A stretch of 64,000 nucleotides of DNA from JAKOVR01 sp031415655 (GCA_031415655.1 JANOSD010000025.1:1-64000); one strand, 5' to 3'; positions 26,030-35,364 are shown, numbered from the stretch's first letter. Notes: a model not told the origin generated them from the sequence alone. A program made the numbers and translations.

Positions 26030-26950
26030 TCAAGGCAGGCTCAGGTCGCCGTTTGGTGTCCAGACCGCCAACCCGTCGGCCACCAAAGACTCGGCCGCCC
26101 GATAGGCCCGAGACGACTCGCCTGACCATCCCGCGGTGTCGTCCAACGACCCCAGTTGGACCACCCCGATAGTTCGTAGAGCGTCCACCAAGCGGCCCCG
26201 GCCCTGCCGATCGGACCCCTCGAAACGAGTTTGCCCACCGCTCACGCCGGCGCTGCCGTCTGCTGGATCGGGTTCCGGCCGGCCGGTCAGGTCCCAGGTG
26301 CACCACTGGCGAACCGGGCACACGGCGCAGGTGGGCGTTCGTTTGGTGCACACCGCAGAGCCGAGGTCGAACATGGCTTGATTCCACCGCCAGCCCTCGT
26401 CGACCGGCACCTGCTCATCGGCTCGAGTTTGGGCTTCGGTCGCCCCGAGCGATCGCCCCTCCCATCGGGCGAGCACTCGGCCAACATTGGTGTCCACCAC
26501 CCCCACATCGCGTTCGTAGGCAAAGGCCAGCACTGCCCTCGCCGTATAGGGACCGATGCCGGGGAGTTCGAGGAGTTGGTCGAGCGAATCCGGGAACACG
26601 CCCGCCATGCCAGTGGTCACTTGGACGGCGCACCGATGCAGGTTCACGGCCCGCCGGTTGTAGCCCAGACCGGCCCACAATCCGATGGCTTGCGCGACAG
26701 GGGCGTCGGCACAGGAGCGAGCGGTCGGAAACCGAGCAAGAAAGCCTTCGTATTTCGGCACCACCCGGGGCACCTGCGTCTGTTGCAGCATCACCTCAGA
26801 CACGAGAATCGCCCACGGGTCACGGGTTCGACGCCAGGGAAGGTCTCGTTGCCGCGGCGAGAACCACCGAAGCAGCGCCTCTGCCCTACCGACAGGCAAA
26901 GCGCTGGTGCTCAAGCTGGCCGATCGGGTCACTCGGCGTGGGCTCACCAC
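26030..26950 (-). CDS. mutY: MutY, A/G-specific adenine glycosylase (short form)
   Basis: 306 aa. Base-excision repair glycosylase that removes A opposite 8-oxoG. Catalytic Glu52 lies in SEVMLQQTQV, the helix-hairpin-helix is LPGIGPYTARA, the HhH-GPD Asp is D153 in VVDTNVGRV, and the [4Fe-4S] ligands are C201-x6-C208-x2-C211-x5-C217. The usual C-terminal NUDIX-like 8-oxoG recognition domain is absent; after residue ~220 only ~85 residues remain, of another sequence type. GTG start at 26950, or 26947 with a GTGA overlap to the small gene upstream. Confidence 0.92.
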   Translation of the reverse strand: MVSPRRVTRSASLSTSALPVGRAEALLRWFSPRQRDLPWRRTRDPWAILVSEVMLQQTQVPRVVPKYEGFLARFPTARSCADAPVAQAIGLWAGLGYNRRAVNLHRCAVQVTTGMAGVFPDSLDQLLELPGIGPYTARAVLAFAYERDVGVVDTNVGRVLARWEGRSLGATEAQTRADEQVPVDEGWRWNQAMFDLGSAVCTKRTPTCAVCPVRQWCTWDLTGRPEPDPADGSAGVSGGQTRFEGSDRQGRGRLVDALRTIGVVQLGSLDDTAGWSGESSRAYRAAESLVADGLAVWTPNGDLSLP

Positions 26951-27072
26951 ACCGAGGTGACGTAGGGGAATCCGAACTCGGGTTGCCCTGCGGGCACGGG
27001 GTGGGTTCGAGCCAACGATCGCACGCCTTCACACAATTGTTCCCGGTCGGCGAGGGGAAAAGTGGCCACCAT
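26944..27072 (-). CDS. Small hypothetical protein (42 aa) coupled to mutY
   Basis: ATG at 27070-27072 encodes MVATFPLADREQLCEGVRSL..., ending FPYVTSVW. Codon use is GC-rich at third positions like its neighbours. The stop overlaps the mutY start (TGGTGAGC), an arrangement typical of a true coupled gene. No family recognised; it could also be the tail of a longer gene broken by a frameshift, as the frame closes shortly upstream. Confidence 0.4.
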   Translation of the reverse strand: MVATFPLADREQLCEGVRSLARTHPVPAGQPEFGFPYVTSVW

Positions 27073-27088
27073 CACGACACCCGCACGT

Positions 27089-27943
27089 TCACGGTGCGCT
27101 GCCCTTCACGGTGCCCTTGGCCTCCTTGGGCTGGAGTGGTTCGGGCTCGTTCGGGTTCTCCCGCTTGAACAGCCGCCAACGCAGGACTGGAATCACCGTG
27201 TCGGCCCACAACTGATACCCGGCATCACTGGCGTGAAAGTGATCAGCGGCGAGGTACCGATCCGGATCGGCCCTGAACTTCGGTCCGGTGAAGTCGGCGA
27301 TGTTCACGTAGTCGGCTCCTTGATCGCGCAGGGACTCCACGACCGCGTCGTAGGTACCCCCGCGGACCCCGGCCACGAAACGAAGCGGCTGTGCCAGCCG
27401 CGTGACCGCCGCAATATCGGGCACGCCGAGCGTGATGACTGATGCCGATTCGGGAATCTTGTCGAGGATGCCGAGGTAGGTCGACCGGAAGCCGTTCACG
27501 TTGGTCAGGTGGGTCGCGTCGTTGGCCCCGACATCGATCACCACAAACTCGGGGAACTCCTCCGCCGGAATTGCCAACAACAACGGAAGCTGCTTCTCGA
27601 ACACATCGCCGACACGGGCCCCCGAAATGGCGAAGGAACGCAACTCCACGGGGCGACCGAGGCCTTTGGCTACAAGGCGGGGCAACGCGTAGTCGGCCGA
27701 CGAGGCGCCAACACCCGCCGCGGTTGAGTCCCCCATCCATGCAATGCGTAACGGCGGTGGCACTGGCCCCGGGTCGGGCACCAATGGCTCGACACGCCCA
27801 TCAAGGGCGTACACCTCCTCGGGGAGCTTGGGTCCGCCGGCGGCCAGTTGGGCCTCCACGAACAGCACCGCAAGAAAAGCCACCGGCAGGCCGATCGCCG
27901 ACCCCACGATCGTGCGTTTCCTTCGTCTGCTCATCTTGGCCAT
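27089..27943 (-). CDS. SGNH/GDSL-type hydrolase, membrane-anchored
   Basis: 284 aa. N-terminal basic residues and one membrane helix (IVGSAIGLPVAFLAVLFV) anchor the protein with the enzyme outside. Block I GDS (WMGDSTAAG), block III GAND (VIDVGANDATHL) and the final catalytic pair DHFHASD are all present, so an active esterase or acyl-hydrolase acting on the envelope is likely. Pro/Glu/Lys-rich C-terminal tail. Next gene on the strand after the MaoC gene. Confidence 0.9.
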   Translation of the reverse strand: MAKMSRRRKRTIVGSAIGLPVAFLAVLFVEAQLAAGGPKLPEEVYALDGRVEPLVPDPGPVPPPLRIAWMGDSTAAGVGASSADYALPRLVAKGLGRPVELRSFAISGARVGDVFEKQLPLLLAIPAEEFPEFVVIDVGANDATHLTNVNGFRSTYLGILDKIPESASVITLGVPDIAAVTRLAQPLRFVAGVRGGTYDAVVESLRDQGADYVNIADFTGPKFRADPDRYLAADHFHASDAGYQLWADTVIPVLRWRLFKRENPNEPEPLQPKEAKGTVKGSAP

Positions 27944-27956
27944 CAGCGATGATCGC

Positions 27957-28472
27957 TCAGCTGTCGGTGAAAACGTCGTCGGGGTAGGGGTAGGCGCGGG
28001 GCGGAGCTTGATCCTTCTTCCACACCATCACCTTGCGTTTGAAGAAACAAACCTCTTCCTCGCGCTGGTTGATCCCCTTGGTTTCCACTCCAACGATGCC
28101 TCGTTTCCCATCGGAGCTTTCCCGTTTGTCGAGAACCTTCGTGACCGCGTAGATCGTGTCACCGTGAAAAGTGGGTTTTGGGTGCCGCAGCGTCTCGATC
28201 TCGAGGTTGGCAATGGCTGACCCGCTCACATCGGGCACACTCATACCAAGCACCAACGAGTACACCAGGTTCCCGACCACCACGTTTTTCTTGTGGACGG
28301 TCTCGTTCTCGGCGAACCACTCATTGGTGTGCAGCGGATGATGGTTCATCGTGAGCATGCAAAAAAGATGATCGTCGTACTCGGTGATGGTCTTGCCGGG
28401 CCAATGACGATAAACATCACCGACCTCGAAATCCTCGAAGTAGCGGCCGAAGGGACGATCGTGGGTAGTCAC
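27957..28472 (-). CDS. MaoC-like acyl-CoA hydratase
   Basis: 171-aa single hot-dog hydratase. FGRYFEDFEVGDVYRHWPG, LTMNHHPLHTN, FHGDTIYAVTKVLDKRESS and EEVCFFKRKVMVWKK are close to the short actinobacterial MaoC proteins placed with ethylmalonyl-CoA pathway genes (mesaconyl-CoA hydratase candidates). GTG start with GAGGTG upstream. Its 5' end faces the second GGDEF-EAL gene. The acyl-CoA dehydrogenase at 31521 may act in the same pathway; the specific substrate is inferred. Confidence 0.88.
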   Translation of the reverse strand: MTTHDRPFGRYFEDFEVGDVYRHWPGKTITEYDDHLFCMLTMNHHPLHTNEWFAENETVHKKNVVVGNLVYSLVLGMSVPDVSGSAIANLEIETLRHPKPTFHGDTIYAVTKVLDKRESSDGKRGIVGVETKGINQREEEVCFFKRKVMVWKKDQAPPRAYPYPDDVFTDS

Positions 28473-28528
28473 GAGAACACCTCAATGAAATGCGAAGGAA
28501 AAGGGAGCGGCGGAGCTTACCCGCGGTC

Positions 28529-31180
28529 ATGACCTCCCCCATCGACCCAGCCGCCGGCAACCGGCGACGAACGCTCAGCGCGCCGCGCATCCTCCAGCTC
28601 GCGCCCGAATCACCGCCAGTTGCTGAGTCACCGGAGGTTCGGGAGCGCCAAATGGCGTTGTGGCAGACGCTCATCAAAGCCCGATACGTGGGCATTCTGG
28701 TTCTCGTGTTGCTGACCCTCCTGCCCGCTATCGGCCCAAGTCGGTTGCGGTACACGCTGGCGTTGATCACCGTCGCACTGGCCTACAACGGCGTGCATGA
28801 CCTTTTGCTTCGACGACGGGGGGTGATGCCCCTCACGATGGCCGTCGGCGATCAAGTCCTGCTTGTGGGTGCGCTGGCAGTGCAACCGTCGGTGCTTCCC
28901 GGTATCGCCATCGTGCTCGTGGTGGTGAATGCCACGGCCGCCGTCGCGTTCGGCCGCCGCACCGCCGCGATCGCCGCCGCGTTGGGATTTGTTGGTGCTG
29001 GAGGGGTGATGGTCAGCGCACCTCCCACCAACGCTCTGACCACCACCCTGTTCGCCGCCGCTGCGAGCGCCTTTCTCATTGTGATCGTGGGGGGCATGGC
29101 GGAGATGGAACGCGACCTTCGCCTGCGATACGGCGAACTCATCGGCGGCATCGACGCCGTGGTCTGGGAACAGCTCACTGCCCATCCCTCCACGTTGTAC
29201 GTAAGTGGCGGGGCCGAAGCGCTGCTCGGGTATCCCGCCTCCACATGGCTAGAGCCGGGCCACTGGGGCCGATGTGTGCACCCTGAGGATCGCCTTGAAG
29301 CCCGACGGGCGTACCGGGATGCCGCCCGAAAAGGCGAGAACCTTGACATCGAATACCGAATGACCGCCCCTGACGGGCGCGTCGTGCATGTGCACGATCG
29401 CATGCGGGTGGAGTTGGGTGAGAACGGCCAACCAACGCATGTTCGTGGTGTCCTTACCGATATCACTGCGGCGAAGCTGACGGAGCAACGAGCCGGACAG
29501 TTCATTGACCTGGCCGAGAACATTCGTTTGGCATTGTTCGTCTTCGAGCTAACGGATCGCGAGGACGACAACTCCTTGCGTGTACTCGCCGTCAACCCGG
29601 CCGCCGCCGAGATCACTGGAATCGACGCTGCAACCGCTTTGGGTCAGCGCCTCTCCAACGCCATCCGATTCCCCAATGATCACGAAGGAGTGCTTGCCAG
29701 CCTCGCCGATGTTGTCCGCAGCACCGAACCCTGGGTCGACGAACGGTTCCGACTCGGTGGTGTGCACAGCGCCAACCGCACCTACAACGCCACCGCGTTC
29801 AACCTTCCGGGGCGCGCCGTCGGGCTCGCCCTTCAGGACGTGACAGAACGAACCATGGCCGCGGAGGTGCTCCGGCGACAAGCACTTCACGACGCGCTGA
29901 CCGGGCTCCCCAACCGGGTGCAGCTCCGGCACCGGATCGAGGCGGCGATCGCCGAGTCGACTGGTCCGGTCGCGCTTTTGATGATGGACGTGAATCAATT
30001 CAAAGACGTAAACGACGCACTCGGCCATACTCACGGCGACCGACTGCTCGTGGAACTGAGCCGGCGTTTGCAACGGACCATGCGGCATGCCGACACCATC
30101 GCCCGACTCGGCGGCGACGAGTTCGCCGTGCTCCTCCGAGACCTGCCCGAGACCGAGGCTGCTGGCATCGAAGCCCTCCGAATTACCGCTGCGCTCGAAG
30201 AACCGTTCCAGATCATGGGTATCACCGTGCAAGCCAGCGCGCCGATCGGGATCGCGCTTTACCCCGACCACGCCAACGCCCCCGAAATGCTCATCCAGCA
30301 CGCCGACGTGGCCATGTACGTCGCCAAACGCGGCGGACGCGGCATCGCCACCTACTCCCCTGAGCTCGATAAATCGAGCGTGAAACGACTCACCCTCGTG
30401 GCGCAGCTACGTCGGGCGATCGCCGAGGACGAACTCGTCCTCCATTATCAGCCAAGCCTCGACTTGCGGTCCGGGCAGGTACACGGCGCGGAAGCGCTGG
30501 TGCGATGGAAACACCCCGACTATGGGCTCATGCCACCGGCCGACTTCATCGAGCTGGCCGAGGTCTCCGGCGCGATCGCACCGCTCACCCGCTGGGTGAT
30601 CGATGCCGTAATCGCGCAACTGCAACGGTGGTCGGGGGACCACAGTCATCTACAACTCGGCTGCAACCTCTCGGTTCGCAACCTTCACGACCGAGAACTC
30701 GTACCGTGGATTGAAGGGCGTCTTCATTCGGCAGGGATCGCTGCCTCGCGTCTCAAACTCGAAGTGACAGAGAGCGAACTCATGGACGACCCCGCTCAGG
30801 CCATGGAAGTGCTGCGCCAGCTTCGTACCCTCGGCGTAGAGACCAGCATCGACGACTTCGGCACGGGGTACTCTTCACTTGCCTATTTAAAGAGCCTCCC
30901 GATCGACGAACTCAAGATCGACAAGAGTTTCGTAGACCACCTCGCCACCGACCCTCACGATGAGGCCATTGTACAGTCCACCATCGATCTGAGCCATCGG
31001 CTCGGTCTGTCGGTTACGGCGGAGGGGGTCGAAAACGCCGACACGCTCCGATGCCTCACACTCCTCGGCTGCGACCGTGCGCAGGGCTACTTCATCAGTC
31101 GACCGATTCCGCTGGATCAGTTCGATCGATGGATTCACGACCGCACCCATCTTGAGAAGCTGCGAACGCTTCCTTCCTGA
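28529..31180 (+). CDS. Membrane-bound PAS-GGDEF-EAL cyclic-di-GMP protein
   Basis: 883 aa. About six membrane helices (residues ~45-200: YVGILVLVLLTLLPAI through AAASAFLIVIVGGM) form an uncharacterised sensor, followed by two PAS/PAC units (~210-445). The GGDEF domain has intact RLGGDEFAVL near 528. The EAL domain keeps EALVRW (~653), NLSVRNL, LEVTES, DDFGTGYSS, LKIDKSF, EGVE and QGYFISRP. Start uncertain: ATG 28529 or the in-frame ATG 28490. The shared catalytic sequence suggests kinship with the soluble protein at 9394, but the sensor part differs. Confidence 0.93.
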   Translation: MTSPIDPAAGNRRRTLSAPRILQLAPESPPVAESPEVRERQMALWQTLIKARYVGILVLVLLTLLPAIGPSRLRYTLALITVALAYNGVHDLLLRRRGVMPLTMAVGDQVLLVGALAVQPSVLPGIAIVLVVVNATAAVAFGRRTAAIAAALGFVGAGGVMVSAPPTNALTTTLFAAAASAFLIVIVGGMAEMERDLRLRYGELIGGIDAVVWEQLTAHPSTLYVSGGAEALLGYPASTWLEPGHWGRCVHPEDRLEARRAYRDAARKGENLDIEYRMTAPDGRVVHVHDRMRVELGENGQPTHVRGVLTDITAAKLTEQRAGQFIDLAENIRLALFVFELTDREDDNSLRVLAVNPAAAEITGIDAATALGQRLSNAIRFPNDHEGVLASLADVVRSTEPWVDERFRLGGVHSANRTYNATAFNLPGRAVGLALQDVTERTMAAEVLRRQALHDALTGLPNRVQLRHRIEAAIAESTGPVALLMMDVNQFKDVNDALGHTHGDRLLVELSRRLQRTMRHADTIARLGGDEFAVLLRDLPETEAAGIEALRITAALEEPFQIMGITVQASAPIGIALYPDHANAPEMLIQHADVAMYVAKRGGRGIATYSPELDKSSVKRLTLVAQLRRAIAEDELVLHYQPSLDLRSGQVHGAEALVRWKHPDYGLMPPADFIELAEVSGAIAPLTRWVIDAVIAQLQRWSGDHSHLQLGCNLSVRNLHDRELVPWIEGRLHSAGIAASRLKLEVTESELMDDPAQAMEVLRQLRTLGVETSIDDFGTGYSSLAYLKSLPIDELKIDKSFVDHLATDPHDEAIVQSTIDLSHRLGLSVTAEGVENADTLRCLTLLGCDRAQGYFISRPIPLDQFDRWIHDRTHLEKLRTLPS

Positions 31181-31195
31181 CCTCAGAGGCGGCGA

Positions 31196-31384
31196 TCAGA
31201 CCCTGGTGACGGAAGGTGCGTCGTTGGTGCCCACCGCTCGTACACCGAACGCGCTGAGCGCACAATCGATGCAGTACGGCGCTTTCGCTCGGCCAAACGC
31301 GTAGACCAGACAATGGTCGCAGTAGTCGAGGCTGCACGTGCGACAGCTCCCCGCTGATGGCTCGTCGTGTTTGTGGCACTTCAC
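31196..31384 (-). CDS. Small B-box-like zinc-binding protein
   Basis: 62 aa if started at the GTG at 31382-31384. Four paired ligand knuckles are visible: C3-x2-H6, C14-x2-C17, C22-x2-C25 and C38-x2-C41, a two-zinc B-box/ring-like layout followed by SAFGVRAVG. Similar short fingers often begin larger rhomboid or membrane proteins; here the finger stands alone. The frame stays open upstream to an ATG that overlaps the dehydrogenase start, so the protein could be longer (~108 aa). Confidence 0.6.
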   Translation of the reverse strand: MKCHKHDEPSAGSCRTCSLDYCDHCLVYAFGRAKAPYCIDCALSAFGVRAVGTNDAPSVTRV

Positions 31385-31520
31385 CCCATCAAGGTACGAA
31401 ATCAAAACCGACAAGGGAATAAGTCGGATGGCCCATTCCGAAGAATCTTCAGGTTTTCGTTGGTCGACCGCAACAGTGCTCGGGTGGGCCCAAGGCGCTA
31501 CCGGCCGGTAACCTGAGGGC

Positions 31521-33137
31521 ATGTCCGAGCCTTTCGATGCCTCAATTGCCCTCGTCAACGCCAAAGCCGTTATCGATACGGCGCAGGGCGTAGTCGACGC
31601 CGGCACCCGTACCCTCGCCGCCGCCAACCTCGATACATCACAGGTCCTGGCCTACGACCTCGCCCACGTCGCCGCGACCGTGGAGACGGGCCGATCGATG
31701 CTCGCCTACGGCGCCAAGGGCGAAGTGGAGGCCAAACTCACCGTCGCCTACATCGCCGATGCGGTGGGAGAACTGGCCGCCAAGCTCTACGGCCGCGACG
31801 CCATGTGGGGTGTCCCGATCGATGCGCTCGACGACAGCCGCGACTTCGTCGCCGCCTACCGCGATCCCGAGTTCTTGGCGCCGCTCGCCACCCAACCCGG
31901 TCCCCGCCACCTTGACGCCGACTTCGAGCTCGTACAAGACACCTTTCGTCGTTTCGCCGATGAGAAGCTCACCGAGCTCGCCGAACACATTCATCGCCAC
32001 AATGCTGATATCCCCGAGAGTCTCATTGAAGATCTGGCGGAAATGGGCGTGTTCGGCTTGTCGGTTCCCGAGGAGTACGGAGGCTTTTCATCCGGTGGAG
32101 AGAGCGAGTACATCGGCATGGTTGTCGCCACCGAGGAGCTGTCCCGAGGATCGCTCGGCGCTGGCGGCTCGCTCATCACCCGCCCTGAAATCCTCACCCG
32201 CGCACTCCTCGCCGGCGGCACCGACGAACAAAGACAAACTTGGCTGCCCCGCCTCGCGAGCGGCGAAATCATGAACGCGGTGGCAGTCACCGAGCCCGAC
32301 TTTGGCTCCGACGTTGCCGGCATCAAGGTCACCGCCACCCGGACCGAAGATGGCGCCGGATGGCTGATCAACGGTGTAAAGACCTGGTGCACCTTCGGCG
32401 CCCGCGCCGACGTCCTCATGCTCCTCGCTCGCACCGACCCCGATCGCTCGCTCACCCACAAGGGGCTCTCGATGTTCATCGTGCCAAAACCTCGCGGTGA
32501 GGGGCACGGCTTCGAGTTCACCCAGGACACCAGCGGCGGCGCTCCCGGCGGCGCAAAGATGGAAGGCCGCCCGATCGACACCATCGGGTATCGAGGAATG
32601 CACTCCTATGAGGTGGCATTCGATAACTGGTGGGTGCCGGCCGACAACCAGATCGGGCTCGAGGGCGGTCTGGGCAAAGGTTTCTACTACCAGATGGCCG
32701 GGTTCGAGAACGGTCGTCTGCAAACGGCCGCGCGAGCGATCGGCGTCATGCAAGCGGCCTACGAAGCGGCCGCGCAGTACGCCCTCGACCGCACCGTCTT
32801 CGGTGCCCCTATCGCCGACTACCAGCTCACCCAGGTAAAGCTGGCGCGCATGGCATTCCTCATCCAGGCGGCCCGTCAGTTCTCCTATGACGTGGCCCGA
32901 CAGATGGCGCAGGGAGGCGGGCTCCTGGAGGCGTCAATGGTGAAGGCCTACGTATGCAAGGCGGCGGAATGGGTGACGCGTGAAGCCATGCAGATCCATG
33001 GTGGCTTCGGTTACGCCGAGGAGTACTCGGTGAGCCGCTACTTCGTGGATGCCCGAGTTCTTTCGATATTCGAGGGCGCCGACGAGACGTTGTGCCTCAA
33101 GGTGATCGCCCGCCGTATGGTCGACGCCATCAAGTAG
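31521..33137 (+). CDS. mcd: (2S)-methylsuccinyl-CoA dehydrogenase-like acyl-CoA dehydrogenase
   Basis: 538 aa. A ~130-residue helical N-terminal extension, then the acyl-CoA dehydrogenase fold: LAEMGVFGLSVPEEYGG, EELSRGSLG, TRPEIL, AVTEPDFGSD, GYRGMHSYEVAF, GRLQTAARAIGV, IHGGFGYAEEYSVSRYF, with catalytic Glu518 in IFEGADE. The extension, GYRGM, QTAARAIGV and the Glu placement match methylsuccinyl-CoA dehydrogenase of the ethylmalonyl-CoA pathway, an FAD enzyme making mesaconyl-CoA. A MaoC hydratase gene lies 3 kb away; ccr, ecm and mcl are not in the window, so the pathway is unproven. Confidence 0.8.
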   Translation: MSEPFDASIALVNAKAVIDTAQGVVDAGTRTLAAANLDTSQVLAYDLAHVAATVETGRSMLAYGAKGEVEAKLTVAYIADAVGELAAKLYGRDAMWGVPIDALDDSRDFVAAYRDPEFLAPLATQPGPRHLDADFELVQDTFRRFADEKLTELAEHIHRHNADIPESLIEDLAEMGVFGLSVPEEYGGFSSGGESEYIGMVVATEELSRGSLGAGGSLITRPEILTRALLAGGTDEQRQTWLPRLASGEIMNAVAVTEPDFGSDVAGIKVTATRTEDGAGWLINGVKTWCTFGARADVLMLLARTDPDRSLTHKGLSMFIVPKPRGEGHGFEFTQDTSGGAPGGAKMEGRPIDTIGYRGMHSYEVAFDNWWVPADNQIGLEGGLGKGFYYQMAGFENGRLQTAARAIGVMQAAYEAAAQYALDRTVFGAPIADYQLTQVKLARMAFLIQAARQFSYDVARQMAQGGGLLEASMVKAYVCKAAEWVTREAMQIHGGFGYAEEYSVSRYFVDARVLSIFEGADETLCLKVIARRMVDAIK

Positions 33138-33407
33138 CGGGCCTCAACCCAGTTCAGCGTGGAGCAACTCGATCGTAGCTGCCGACGCCGATGCCTCGGC
33201 GTCGTACACCTCCGGACGGGTGTCATTGCAGCACACATGGTCGAGCCCCTTCCCGGGGGAATCACTAGTGAGGCTTCGAGGTGGCGAGCGAGTTCGGGCC
33301 CGAAAAATCGGTCAAGGTCGGCGCAGCGACGCCACGATCAACGCCAAGCCACCACCCATGCGCTTTCCCTACCCTCGGAGCCCCGTTCGTACGATCCGTT
33401 CGTGTGT

Positions 33408-33869
33408 TTAGTAGACACCTGCAAGCTTTCGGTGGTCCCACGAGACCACACGCTCGGGCACGATCTCGATGCTCACTCGTTTGTTCACCAGCGGGGCTAC
33501 CGCCAGTTCAAGGCCGGCAGGGTCGGTGATCCCGAAGTACCGCTCTGCCACGGTCGTGGCAACGGCCCGTTTCACGGTGTCATCGTCGTGAATTATCGCT
33601 CTACCCACGATCTCTACACCTTGCAGTTCCTCGTATTCTTCACCGGCTTCGACGAGCACCGTGATCCGAGAATCGCGTTGGAGGTTCAGCACCTTCTGTG
33701 ATTTGGCGAACGTCGCAAACGCGGTGTTGGCGCCCAAGAAGCCGTACCACATTGCGACCAGGTGGATGTTGCCATCGGGACCGAAGGACGCAATGTTCAT
33801 GACATGGCGCCCCTGAAGGAACTCTTCTACTTCGGCATCGGACATACGGATCTGCTCGCGGCGTGACAT
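33408..33869 (-). CDS. PPOX-class (pyridoxamine-phosphate-oxidase-like) protein
   Basis: 153 aa from the ATG at 33867-33869; a TTG nine bases earlier is possible. Split-barrel fold: RMSDAEVEEFLQGRHVMNIAS, GNIHLVAMWYGFLG, KVLNLQRDSRITVLVEAG, ELQGVEIVGRA. These match F420- or FMN-binding PPOX families common in actinobacteria, usually of unknown substrate. Separated by 13 bp from the IF-2B-like gene on the same strand. Confidence 0.85.
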   Translation of the reverse strand: MSRREQIRMSDAEVEEFLQGRHVMNIASFGPDGNIHLVAMWYGFLGANTAFATFAKSQKVLNLQRDSRITVLVEAGEEYEELQGVEIVGRAIIHDDDTVKRAVATTVAERYFGITDPAGLELAVAPLVNKRVSIEIVPERVVSWDHRKLAGVY

Positions 33870-33882
33870 ACCCGACAATGTG

Positions 33883-34800
33883 TCACATCACTACGCCGCG
33901 AAACAGCTCGGGGCACTCCGGGCAAAAAGAACCCACTGCGGCGCGATCCCTCGGTAGTACCCCCGAGGGATCGGCGACGGCGGAAACCAGCGAGAGCGGA
34001 AGGAGATCGTGCGTGCCTTCGGGGGGCGAGTGAATCGACCCTTTCGTCGATCCGGCGACTTCGCTGGCAGCATCGATGAACGGCGCCGCCAGGCCGGCCC
34101 AATTTCTCTGACCGAGATGCCTCCCCACCCCGCCAACCAACCAGACCGGTGTGCCGAGGGCATTGGCGCAAGCCGCGGCGGTGAGCCCCCCTCGTGGCAC
34201 GAGGGCGAGGTCAGGTCCGATAGCCAAGGCTTCCACGAGAACGAGGGATGCCGACGACACCGCCGCACCGAGCGAAATGGCCGCCACGCCCATGGGATCG
34301 ACTCCCGGACCGTCGTCCCACCGCGTGGGACCGTCGTCCTCCAACCACGCCGCGCGCAGCGGTTGGGGTCTTCCGGGCCGACCCGATCGCCAGGTAGCAA
34401 CACCAGGCTCGCCGCCCTCAAGCGGCCAGGCCCCTACGTCCCCTCGACGGGCGAGCGCCATGCCGAGCAGGCTGTCTGGCGCACAAGAGCCCACTACGAC
34501 TGCGGTGGCCGATTCGGGCAGCTCCTCTGACAACCGGCGAGCGGTGGGATCCGACGACATCTCCTCGGCGGCGATCCAGAGCTCGTCGTACGGGTCGAGT
34601 GCAGTGACGGCCCGAGCGGCAAGCCACACCAAGGGTGCCGAACCGGGTTGCCGGGCTATCACGCGCTGGCACGCTGTAAGGAAGCCCTGCGGTTCATCGG
34701 CGAAGGCCGCCAGCGCTCCCGCCGCTTCTTGCACGAGGACCTGGGGCGGCAGGGTGCCGGCTCGGGCCAAATACCGGAGTCGCTCGATGGGATGCATCAT
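33883..34800 (-). CDS. Possible IF-2B-like (eIF-2B/MtnA fold) protein
   Basis: 305 aa starting MMHPIERLRYLARAG. The second half (LVLVEALAIGPDLALVPRGG, then LTAAACANALGTPVWLVGG) resembles the nucleotide-sugar binding half of eIF-2B subunits and methylthioribose-1-phosphate isomerases. The N-terminal helical part fits too. Catalytic Cys/Asp residues of MtnA are not evident, so enzyme activity is doubtful. The family call is tentative. Confidence 0.6.
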   Translation of the reverse strand: MMHPIERLRYLARAGTLPPQVLVQEAAGALAAFADEPQGFLTACQRVIARQPGSAPLVWLAARAVTALDPYDELWIAAEEMSSDPTARRLSEELPESATAVVVGSCAPDSLLGMALARRGDVGAWPLEGGEPGVATWRSGRPGRPQPLRAAWLEDDGPTRWDDGPGVDPMGVAAISLGAAVSSASLVLVEALAIGPDLALVPRGGLTAAACANALGTPVWLVGGVGRHLGQRNWAGLAAPFIDAASEVAGSTKGSIHSPPEGTHDLLPLSLVSAVADPSGVLPRDRAAVGSFCPECPELFRGVVM

Positions 34801-34833
34801 CAAGCAGGGTACCGCTCGGGAACGCAAGCCGGC

Positions 34834-35364
34834 TCAGAGCGCTCCTGCTCCAGGTTTCCACAGCATGTCGATCATGAGCAGCAAGAAGATGAGGTGAAGC
34901 ATTCCGCCGAACATGGCCGCCTTCTCCCCCCGTTCCTTGAGCTCAGCCACCTCCCGGGGAGGTCCAGACTCCGTTGCACCATGGGTGCCGCCGGCGAGGC
35001 GATCCTGCAGTTCGACGATGGCGTTCTGGTTTGGCTGTTGGAGAAACACCGAAACCAACACACCGGCTGCGAAGAGTGCGAAACCGGCCGATACCCACGT
35101 CTGTTTAAACGTGATCCCGTTGTTGCCGCCAAGCACAACCAGGAGCAGCCCGGTTGCTCCGGCGGCGTAGATGAACGGGGTCGACAGGACCTTCGATGCG
35201 TTGTGCAACTTTTTGGTGAACAACGCTGCCGCCGCAGGGTCGAAATCACTGGCCTGTTTGGCCAGCATCGCCCAGACGAACGTCGAGCCGAAGCCAATCA
35301 CTACCGCAAGAAGGTGAAGGAACAACAGAATCTGAAGAAGGAGGCCGGAGCCGGGACCGATCAT
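34834..35364 (-). CDS. DUF2269-like membrane protein
   Basis: 176 aa with about four membrane helices (LLLQILLFLHLLAVVIGFG, FIYAAGATGLLLVVLG, WVSAGFALFAAGVLVSVFL, FGGMLHLIFLLLMIDML). A His in the first helix and the GFGSTFVWAML motif fit the DUF2269/YjgN-like integral membrane families. Function unknown. Divergent from the gene at 35444. Confidence 0.72.
   Translation of the reverse strand: MIGPGSGLLLQILLFLHLLAVVIGFGSTFVWAMLAKQASDFDPAAAALFTKKLHNASKVLSTPFIYAAGATGLLLVVLGGNNGITFKQTWVSAGFALFAAGVLVSVFLQQPNQNAIVELQDRLAGGTHGATESGPPREVAELKERGEKAAMFGGMLHLIFLLLMIDMLWKPGAGAL

Noticed and set aside
33144..33236. 30-codon minus-strand frame (VCCNDTRPEVYDAEAS...) with AAGGGG upstream
   Set aside because: Plausible codon use but too short and without a recognised relative; the 33138-33407 gap is left unannotated.
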